Part shown: in pieces, positions 57,866 to 64,000 of the stretch | How the letters are laid out: every line of letters begins with the position of its first letter | Numbering within the stretch: position 1 is the first letter of the stretch | DNA from: WHTK01 sp963711035 | GTDB lineage: Bacteria; Chloroflexota; Dehalococcoidia; DSTF01; WHTK01 | Reading direction: 5' to 3' | Assembly (NCBI GenBank): GCA_963711035.1 | Contig: CAVQCN010000003.1 | Location: 372,001 to 436,000 of the forward strand | DNA length: 64,000 nt | Program-made: the position numbers and the translations under genes | The notes under the pieces: model-generated | What the model saw: only the letters and a program-made list of their open reading frames with translations | What the model was told of the DNA's origin: nothing | The model's database searches: none

Positions 57866-58231
57866 CTAGCGCTTCTTCTCAGCTCTGGACTCTGCTCGCG
57901 GCCGTTGTTGGAGGCGGTAACCGACGCCGTGTAGTGTCTCAATTGCGGTACGGGAGATACCTATCGCGGCGAATGCGTTACGCAGTCTCGAGACATAGTC
58001 GTGCAGAAGATGGGCGTCTTGGCAGTACTCAGGCCCCCAGATCTGGGCCAGCAGGGCATCGCTGCGAACGAAGACACCTGGACGTTCGGTCAAAGCGAGG
58101 AGCAGACCCCGCTCGAGGCGAGTCAATGTTTTGGTTCCCTTTGGCCCCTTGATGACGTAGCCGTCTTGCCCAAAATGCAGGTCTCCGACGGCATGGCCGT
58201 CTCCGAGTTCACCATCCCTGCGCCAACGCAT
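57866..58231 (-). CDS. Stand-alone OmpR/PhoB-type winged-helix protein
   Basis: A 121-residue DNA-binding domain of the Trans_reg_C type: LTRLERGLLLALTERPGVFV, SDALLAQIWGPEYCQDAHLL, the recognition helix HDYVSRLRNAFAAIG and IETLHGVGYRL (matching the usual ..VRGVGYRL end). There is no receiver domain, and the protein starts directly before the winged helix, so it is not controlled by phosphorylation in the usual way. It lies between pth and mfd. Targets unknown. Confidence 0.8.
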   Translation of the reverse strand: MRWRRDGELGDGHAVGDLHFGQDGYVIKGPKGTKTLTRLERGLLLALTERPGVFVRSDALLAQIWGPEYCQDAHLLHDYVSRLRNAFAAIGISRTAIETLHGVGYRLQQRPRAESRAEKKR

Positions 58232-58367
58232 TCCTTTATGCCTCCGGGAGCGGATCTAATGTGGATTGGCTCTTCTTCGATTGTAAGGAAACAGTTGTTA
58301 CGTCGCGAAGCCCTGAACGGCTCGGTTCAGTCGGGGAATCGGCTTGGCGTCAGGGGCCATTCGGCCT

Positions 58368-58964
58368 TCAGGTTGTCGTCGCGCGGTTGAAGACGTCCAT
58401 GGCGCGCTCCCAGCCGACGCGAATGACCGCCTCGATGGCATCGCAAGCCCGTTCCACGGCATCGTGGAGCATCTGCTTCGAGACGGCGGGCGGGTCGCCG
58501 AGCACGTAGTCCATGACGATGTCTGGATCCCAGGTCGGAACGCCCTGGTGGTACGGCCGCCCGATGCCGACACGCACACGGCCGAAGTCGCTGCTGTTCG
58601 TGGCGGCGATGATCGACTTGAGGCCGTTGTGGCCGCCGGAACCGCCGTGCTGGCGGATGCGGATGCGCCCCTCCGGCAGGTCGAGTTCGTCGTAGATCAC
58701 GAGCAGGTGATTCGCCTCCACACGCTCGCGTTTCAGCGCCGGACCGATTGCCCTCCCGCTCTGGTTCATCCAGGTGCGAGGCTTGATCAGCAGCACCTCG
58801 GCGCCCTCGATCGTCCCCTTGCCCTCGGCGGCGGTGCGGCTGCTCTTCATGGGGATCGAGTGGCGGCGTGCCAGCTCGTCCACGCACCAGAAGCCCGCGT
58901 TGTGGCGCTGGCCTGCATGCTCGGCGCCGGGATTGCCCAGCCCGGCAATGACGTAGTCGGTCAT
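58368..58964 (-). CDS. pth: Peptidyl-tRNA hydrolase
   Basis: Recycles tRNA from stalled peptidyl-tRNA. The 198-residue protein has VIAGLGNPGAEHAGQRHNAGFWCVDEL (segments VIAGLGNPGAEHAGQRHNAGF) with the catalytic His, LLIKPRTWMNQSGRAIG, VIYDELDLPEGRIRIR and GSGGHNGLKSI, all family hallmarks. Its ATG overlaps the upstream gene by four bases. The gap to the winged-helix gene holds no other feature I can see. Confidence 0.95.
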   Translation of the reverse strand: MTDYVIAGLGNPGAEHAGQRHNAGFWCVDELARRHSIPMKSSRTAAEGKGTIEGAEVLLIKPRTWMNQSGRAIGPALKRERVEANHLLVIYDELDLPEGRIRIRQHGGSGGHNGLKSIIAATNSSDFGRVRVGIGRPYHQGVPTWDPDIVMDYVLGDPPAVSKQMLHDAVERACDAIEAVIRVGWERAMDVFNRATTT

Positions 58965-60097
58965 CGGGTCTCGTCCGTTCCCTGCAAGCGAACCGTTCCT
59001 TCCCGTCGTAACTGCTCGGTTAGTAGACGCCGCAGTTCGGCAACGGCTTCGTCCAGATTATCGACTGTGACCTCCGGGTATGCCTCGGCCAACGCGGCCA
59101 TGACGTCCGGCTCCGGCTGGTCGGCCAGGAGCCCGTCCAGGAAGCGCACCAGCTCATCGTCCAGCACCAGCGTGAGACCGGCAAGATCGGATGCCTGCAC
59201 GACTTCGATGAAACGCTGCAGCTTGGCCTCGCTGCCGGCGGCGGGCCGGCCCAGCAGGCGCGAGACGACGCGGCGGGCCAGCCGCGCCTGCTGACCAACG
59301 AGGCCGCGTTCCAACGCCTGGCCGACCTGTCGCGCCTCGGCCAGCGGCGCCTCATCGCCCAGGGCAAAGCCGCATGCCGGGCAAATGGGCGCTTCGGCCA
59401 GATCGACGCGCAGAGTGGCTTCCTCGCGCTGGCAGGGGAAGAGGCGCTGCAGCTCTCGAAAGCGCTGCAGCGGCGTGACCGCCAGCGCGGGGCCGAGGCG
59501 TCTCAATCCATTGAGCCGTTCCAGCGCTGCCGCGACGTTCTGCAGCGCGTCGATCTGATCTGCGACCTGGGCAAGGGCGGCCTGGTGCTCTGCGTGGGCG
59601 GCCAGGTAGGGCCGAATGTAGGCTCGCTTCCAGAGGTCGATGACCCTGAGCATCCATTCGAGGAGTGTGGGCTCTGACCAGAGCCGGGCAAACGAGGTCG
59701 AGTCGAGGGTGGCGACGCGGTCGGTGGCGAGTTCGGTCTGACCTGGCGGCAGGGACGCTGCTCCCAGATACGTGCGTCCCGCCAGCAGCTGCAGTGTCCG
59801 GGCGGCGTCGCGGCCGAGGCAGCGTGCGCAGTAGATCGTTTCGCTGAAGGCCTCTGGCGTGGCGAAGCGCTCCCGGGCCCGCGCGATGGCGGCTTCAAGG
59901 CTGCGCTCGGCCGCGACGTCGGCCAGCGGCGTCAGGACGGGCAGCGCGACCGTCTGCGCGTTCGAGGCCGCAATCGCATCGGCCGTCACGCGGTCGAGGA
60001 GGAGGAGAGGCGACGCGTCGCGGACGGCGGTCGTGGCGCCTGCCAGCGATTCGTAGAGGGCGTTCTGATAGGCGCGATATTCGGGGTCGGCCGCCAT
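58961..60097 (-). CDS. Uncharacterised Cys-motif protein
   Basis: A 378-residue mostly helical protein with two possible zinc-binding pairs, IYCARCLGRD near residue 97 and APICPACGF near 255, plus an FPCQREE segment before the second. The C-terminus is Leu-rich and charged. A faint likeness to the C-terminal part of DUF6079-type proteins is possible but not shown. ATG 60097 is preferred: TATCAT lies seven bases upstream, a leaderless pattern, and the region before it is not protein-like. It overlaps pth by four bases. Confidence 0.6.
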   Translation of the reverse strand: MAADPEYRAYQNALYESLAGATTAVRDASPLLLLDRVTADAIAASNAQTVALPVLTPLADVAAERSLEAAIARARERFATPEAFSETIYCARCLGRDAARTLQLLAGRTYLGAASLPPGQTELATDRVATLDSTSFARLWSEPTLLEWMLRVIDLWKRAYIRPYLAAHAEHQAALAQVADQIDALQNVAAALERLNGLRRLGPALAVTPLQRFRELQRLFPCQREEATLRVDLAEAPICPACGFALGDEAPLAEARQVGQALERGLVGQQARLARRVVSRLLGRPAAGSEAKLQRFIEVVQASDLAGLTLVLDDELVRFLDGLLADQPEPDVMAALAEAYPEVTVDNLDEAVAELRRLLTEQLRREGTVRLQGTDETR

Positions 60098-60249
60098 CGA
60101 GCTAATGATAGCGATGCGACCGCCCAATGGGCTTCTAGCGGGAAGTGGGCCTTGGACTCCTGCCCACAAAGCTACAAACAAGCGCCCCGTGCTTCAGGCC
60201 GGGGCTTCGTGTCGAGTAGCCGCGGCTTTCAAGCCGCAGTGGGCTCGTC

Positions 60250-61422
60250 TTACCGTGCGGCGGCCACGGGCCGCATGCGCGCGACGATGTCGGGCAGCAC
60301 GGCCAGCAACTGGTCGAGCTCGGCGTCGGTGTTGGCGTCCGAGAGCGTGAGGCGCAGGCCGCTGACCGCGTCGGGCATGGAGAGGCCCATCGCGAGCAGA
60401 ACGTGGGAGGGCTCCCAGGACGACATGCCGCACGCGGCGCCGGCGCTGGCCGCGACGCCGGCCTTGTCCAGGGCCAGTACGAGGTCGTCGCCGCGTACGC
60501 CGCGAATGCTGATGTTGACGTTGTTGGCCAGCCGCTCGGTCGGGTGGCCGTTGAGGCGCGAGTCGGGCACTGCCGCGAGGATGCGCTCGATCAGCTGGTC
60601 GCGCAGCCGCAGGCAGGCCTCGACCTTGGTCTCGCGCTCGGCGGTGGCGATGGTCAGCGCCTTTGCCAGGCCGACGATGGCCGCGACGTTCTCGGTGCCC
60701 GCGCGGCGCTGTCGCTCCTGGCCGCCGCCGGTGATCTGCGAGACGAAGGGCACGCCGCGGCGCAGCACGAGCAGGCCGGAGCCCTTGGGACCGCCAAACT
60801 TGTGGCCCGAGAGGCTGAGCAGGTCGACGCCCAGCGCGGCGACGTCGAGGGGCAGCAGGCCGGGCGCCTGCACCGCGTCGGTGTGGAAGGGGATGCGCTT
60901 GCGTAGCTCGCGGGCCCGTTCCGACACGAGGCGCGCTGCTTCCGCCACGGGCTGCAGTGTGCCGACCTCGTTGTTGGCCAGCATGACCGAGACGAGGACT
61001 GTGCGGTCGGTCACGGCGGCGGCGACGTCCGCGGGGTCGGCGCGGCCGTTATTGTCGACGGGCACGTAGGTGACCTCGAAGCCGAACTGCTCCAGGTAGT
61101 TGCAGGTATGCAGCACCGCGTGGTGCTCGACCTCGGTGGTGACGATGTGATTGCCGGCGCGCGCCTTCATCTGGGCGAAGGCGACGCCGCGCAGCGCCGT
61201 GTTGATCGATTCCGTGCCGCCGCTGGTGAAGACGATGTCGGAGGGGCGGCAGTTGAGGATGCTCGCGACCTCTTTGCGCGCGTCGTCGATCGCCTTCTGG
61301 GCCTGTCGTGCCAGCGAGTAGGTGGCGGACGGGTTCCCGAAGCTGCCGCTGAGGTAGGGCAGCATCGTCTCCAGCACTTGGGGATGGAGGGGCGTCGTTG
61401 CGGCGTTGTCGAGGTAGATCAA
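60250..61422 (-). CDS. Cysteine desulfurase (NifS/IscS family)
   Basis: PLP enzyme that takes sulfur from cysteine for Fe-S clusters, tRNA thiolation or, in related enzymes, selenium delivery. The 390-residue protein has MIYLDNAATTPLHPQVLETM, SGGTESINTALRGVA, the PLP Lys in LSLSGHKFGGPKGSG and the catalytic Cys in ASAGAACGMSSWEPSHVL near residue 333. TTG 61422 opens the conserved N-terminus directly. A link to selenium use with the two selenoproteins is conceivable but unproven. Confidence 0.92.
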   Translation of the reverse strand: MIYLDNAATTPLHPQVLETMLPYLSGSFGNPSATYSLARQAQKAIDDARKEVASILNCRPSDIVFTSGGTESINTALRGVAFAQMKARAGNHIVTTEVEHHAVLHTCNYLEQFGFEVTYVPVDNNGRADPADVAAAVTDRTVLVSVMLANNEVGTLQPVAEAARLVSERARELRKRIPFHTDAVQAPGLLPLDVAALGVDLLSLSGHKFGGPKGSGLLVLRRGVPFVSQITGGGQERQRRAGTENVAAIVGLAKALTIATAERETKVEACLRLRDQLIERILAAVPDSRLNGHPTERLANNVNISIRGVRGDDLVLALDKAGVAASAGAACGMSSWEPSHVLLAMGLSMPDAVSGLRLTLSDANTDAELDQLLAVLPDIVARMRPVAAAR

Positions 61423-61661
61423 GGTTAGGAGCTACAGGGAGAATCCGTGATCACGTGCGTACGATACGGCGGCGGGGGTGCGCTGTCAATTTTACAGTGC
61501 CCAACCGTTCGATTGCTGAGAGTCTGCCTTCTCCATGAACATATGCTCCGAAAATCTTGAAAGAAATTGCTGCATATCCTATCGACATGGTCGATTTTCT
61601 GATAGAGTGCTTCTACCTGACCGCGCGGTCACGGCGAGGCAGGAGTGGAGGAGCAACGACA

Positions 61662-62159
61662 TTGACCTCGGTGCAACATGTACCTGATACCGCCTGGTCC
61701 GGCTACGCCGACATGGAAGAAGGCGAGCGCGAACCAATGATGCTCGATCGCATGCGCGCGCTCGCGAGCCTTGACGAGGAGGAGCGGCGCGATCAGTTGC
61801 ACGGCGTCGTCGCTGCGGAATACAGCTTGCCAAACGACAAGCTGAAGCCGCTCTCGAAGTCGCGCCTGCGGGCGCTGCTGCAGCTCGAACGCGAAGAGGC
61901 GCAGCGCTTCGCCGGCTCCTATGACGCGGCCATGCAGGCAATGCCCGCCGCGGCCGCCATGCGTCGCGTCACCATCGTCCAGTCGTTGGCCAGCGAGTTC
62001 TCGACGGAGGAAGAGGCTCAGCTCGTCGAGCTGCTGCCCAACGTCTTCGCGGGCGCCACCAGCCGCGGCGGCATCGAGGCAACGATGGGTCTCGTGCATG
62101 GCCTCGGCTCGCGCGGAGAGACGAAGAGCAAGCCCTTCTGGGCGTTCTGGAAGAAATAG
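61662..62159 (+). CDS. Hypothetical helical protein
   Basis: A 165-residue acidic helical protein. The start is TTG 61662, eight bases after GGAGGAG; the frame is open further upstream to 61557 but without a Shine-Dalgarno. It contains MRALASLDEEERRDQLHGVV, LSKSRLRALLQLEREEAQRF and a C-terminal GSRGETKSKPFWAFWKK tail rich in aromatic and Lys residues. No family is recognised. A strong terminator follows. Confidence 0.65.
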   Translation: MTSVQHVPDTAWSGYADMEEGEREPMMLDRMRALASLDEEERRDQLHGVVAAEYSLPNDKLKPLSKSRLRALLQLEREEAQRFAGSYDAAMQAMPAAAAMRRVTIVQSLASEFSTEEEAQLVELLPNVFAGATSRGGIEATMGLVHGLGSRGETKSKPFWAFWKK

Positions 62160-62172
62160 GCGCGTCGTTTCA

Positions 62173-62216
62173 GAAGAAGACGGCCCCGGGGTTGCGGACC
62201 CGGGGCCGTCTTCTTC
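62173..62216 (+). terminator. Strong bidirectional terminator
   Basis: A perfect 18-bp stem (62173-62190 with 62199-62216) and loop GTTGCGGA lies 13 bases after the hypothetical protein gene. It is GC-rich at the base of the loop and A/T-richer outside (CTTCTTCTTAT). Confidence 0.8.
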
Positions 62217-62307
62217 TTATACCACCTGAGTGCTCGCAAGACGGGAGCCTGGCTCATCCTGAGGCTCTCAAAGGATGAGCGACTACGATCACAGCCTTCG
62301 CTGACAC

Positions 62308-63400
62308 CTAGTCGAACGTGATGACGGTGCGGACGACCTCGCCGGCTTCCATCGCCCGGAAGGCCTCCATCAGGTCATCGAGATGGGCGCGGCGCGTGAC
62401 CATCTCGTCCAGACGCAAGTTGCCCTGCATGTAGAACTCGACGTAGCGCGGCATGTCGATGCGGAAGCGGTTGCTGCCCATCTGGCTGCCCTGAAACTTG
62501 CCCCGCATCAGCCAGCGCCCGTCGATCTCGACGTTCTGGCCCACCGGCACCAGGCCGATTACCGTCGCCGTGCCGCCCACCGCGATCGACTGGATGCACT
62601 GCTCCGCCGTCTTCTTGCCGCCGATCGCCTCGAAGGCGTAGTCGACGCCGCCGCCCGTCATGTCGCGGATCGCCTGCACCGGGTCGTGCGAGGACGCATC
62701 GATGACGTGCGTGGCGCCGAATTCCTTCGCCGTCGCCAGCTTGTTCTCGAATACGTCCACGGCGATGATCTGCCGCGCTCCGGAGATGCGGGCGCCCTGG
62801 ATCGCCGAGATGCCGATGCCGCCGGCGCCGAACACCGCGACGGTCGAGCCCGGCTCCACCTTGGCCGTGTTCATGACGGCGCCCATGCCGGTCGTGACGC
62901 CGCAGCCGATGAGCGCGGCCTGCTCGAAGGGCATGTCGTCGCGGATCTTCACCAGGGCGTGCTCGTGCACCAGCATCTTCTCGGCGTGCGTGGAGAGGCC
63001 GCTGTGCTGGAAGAGCGACTGGCCGTTCCAGCTCAGGCGTGGCTTCTGGTCCGGCGCGCGCAGCAGGTCCGGGCGGTTGGTGCAGCGGAAGGGGTTGCCG
63101 CTGAGGCACTGGTCGCAGTTTCCGCAGAAGGACGAGAGGCACATGATCACGTGGTCGCCCGGCTTCACATAAGTGACGTTGGGGCCTACCGCTTCGACGA
63201 TGCCGGCACCCTCGTGCCCCATGACGGCCGGGATGTTCATGATCGGAGTCGCCGTGCAGGTAGTGCAGGTCACTGTGGCAGACACCACTCGCCATGGTGC
63301 GCACCAGCACCTCGTTGGCCATCGGCGAGTCGATCTCGACGTCTTCGATGGCGACTTCGGGGAACGGCGCGCTGGTCTTGCGCAAAACGGCAGCTTTCAC
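62308..63400 (-). CDS. Zinc-dependent alcohol dehydrogenase, interrupted by a single-base frameshift
   Basis: Medium-chain NAD-dependent dehydrogenase of the class III / NDMA-like group. The first frame (ATG 63400) begins MKAAVLRKTSAPFPEVAIED and reaches ASGVCHSDLHYLHGD with the catalytic-zinc Cys. The next frame continues NIPAVMGHEGAGIVEAVGPN, SSFCGNCDQCLSGNPFRC (structural zinc), GCGVTTGMGAVMN and VFGAGGIGISAIQGA to the stop. The break is near 63245-63255; the span is 364 codons plus one base, so one extra base explains it. Substrate unknown. Confidence 0.85.
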
Positions 63401-63744
63401 GATCTCTCTCCCTCTGCTTGCGTGGCGTGGTGGTGGCTGGCCGCAGTCTCGTCAAAGCGGCGTGGCGTGTCAAGGCGAAGCGGCGCCGAGGGTGACACAC
63501 GTGGCGCGGAAGCGCGTTAGAACATAAGAGACCAGGACAAGGATCGTCTGGTGTCGCTGTGCCGGGAAGGAGCCGTTCGGCCTTCGCTTAACCCCTCTTC
63601 TCGACAATAACATCCAGATTGACGACGGATTCGTATCTCCACTGGACGGATCTGTCGCCTCGCCCGTCTCGCTCGAAATTCGCTCTGAATTGGGGGCCTC
63701 TTACCCTGTCCGTCGACCAATCTGCTCAGCCCGAGGGGCGAACC

Positions 63745-64000
63745 ATGGTGACAGACGTCCGGGTCGCGACCTCGGTTGGACACGTGCCTCAAGACCTGGC
63801 ACGGCAAGCGGGACGTCGCCGTGAATCGTTGCGTCTGACGCGCGGCTGGTGCGTCCTCTTCATCCTGGCCCTGACGGTTGCCGTCGATCTGCTGATCATC
63901 TCGCGCATGGTGTTCCTGATAGTCGGCGTGTCGAGCGGTGTCGGCTCGACGGTCGTCGACGTGACGAACCCCCTGGTCACGCCGTTCCTGGGCGACATCT
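63745..64000 (+). CDS. YggT-like membrane protein (N-terminal part, runs off the window)
   Basis: ATG 63745 follows GAGGGG and opens 85 codons with no stop before the window ends. An Arg-rich start (GRRRESLRLTRGW) leads into hydrophobic VLFILALTVAVDLLIISRMV and a second segment ending VDVTNPLVTPFLGD, which recalls the N-D/NP..P ending of YggT/CCB3 proteins. Assignment is tentative. The 344 bases between it and the dehydrogenase gene show no other clear feature. Confidence 0.45.
   Translation, partial: MVTDVRVATSVGHVPQDLARQAGRRRESLRLTRGWCVLFILALTVAVDLLIISRMVFLIVGVSSGVGSTVVDVTNPLVTPFLGDI

Overview
The window is high-GC, gene-dense bacterial DNA. The gene content points to Chloroflexota, perhaps a Dehalococcoidia-like or related lineage: F420-type oxidoreductases (one luciferase-like, two PPOX-fold), two UGA-containing selenoprotein genes including a UGSC protein, a GlgE/TreS-maltokinase pathway, an Anbu proteasome-like cluster, many apparently leaderless genes and a dispersed short inverted-repeat family. 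The phylum call is inference from content; there is no rRNA here to test it.

Layout. 1-5.4 kb: end of an unknown gene, birA, a 24-codon micro-ORF with its own promoter and terminator, uvrB, a [2Fe-2S] protein with a methyltransferase, and a secreted lipoprotein. 5.5-7.6 kb: acetate kinase (frameshifted) and a luciferase-like oxidoreductase. 7.7-11.8 kb: the four-gene Anbu cluster (ATP-grasp, alpha-E, Anbu, transglutaminase). 12.2-18 kb: recQ, an archaemetzincin-like protein that has lost its zinc site, the UGSC selenoprotein with its partner, and a histidine phosphatase. 18.2-23.5 kb: a giant modular protein with an eCIS-type N-terminal motif, long helical region, glycine-rich hydrophobic segment, JAB/JAMM-like domain and papain-like C-terminal domain, ending beside a tRNA-Glu gene. 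23.7-30.1 kb: ftsK, an MFS transporter, a stand-alone structured RNA, two PPOX proteins and a dehydrogenase. 30.1-34.5 kb: a TA-flanked MITE, a GrdB-type selenoprotein, a cobalamin-riboswitch-controlled btuF-like gene, a 2-hydroxyacid dehydrogenase and purS. 34.6-43.5 kb: an RHH-VOC-methyltransferase operon, hisGDCB, and purB-membrane protein-purC. 43.8-51.3 kb: an oxidoreductase with a cyanophycinase-like protein, then glgE, treS-mak and a small gene. 51.4-64 kb: a membrane protein, amidohydrolase, mfd, a winged-helix protein, pth, a cysteine desulfurase, an alcohol dehydrogenase and the start of a membrane protein gene.

Functional threads. TreS-Mak turns trehalose into maltose and then maltose-1-phosphate, which GlgE uses to extend alpha-glucan. 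The his and pur genes are biosynthetic. UvrB, Mfd and RecQ are repair and recombination proteins. The two selenoprotein genes both have an in-frame UGA followed by GC-rich hairpins with a GTG loop, so the genome must encode Sec machinery outside this window.

Caution. Five otherwise intact genes (ackA, the giant modular gene, hisD, a membrane protein, an alcohol dehydrogenase) each carry one single-base frame change. Uncorrected sequence errors are the simplest explanation, so these are annotated across the break.
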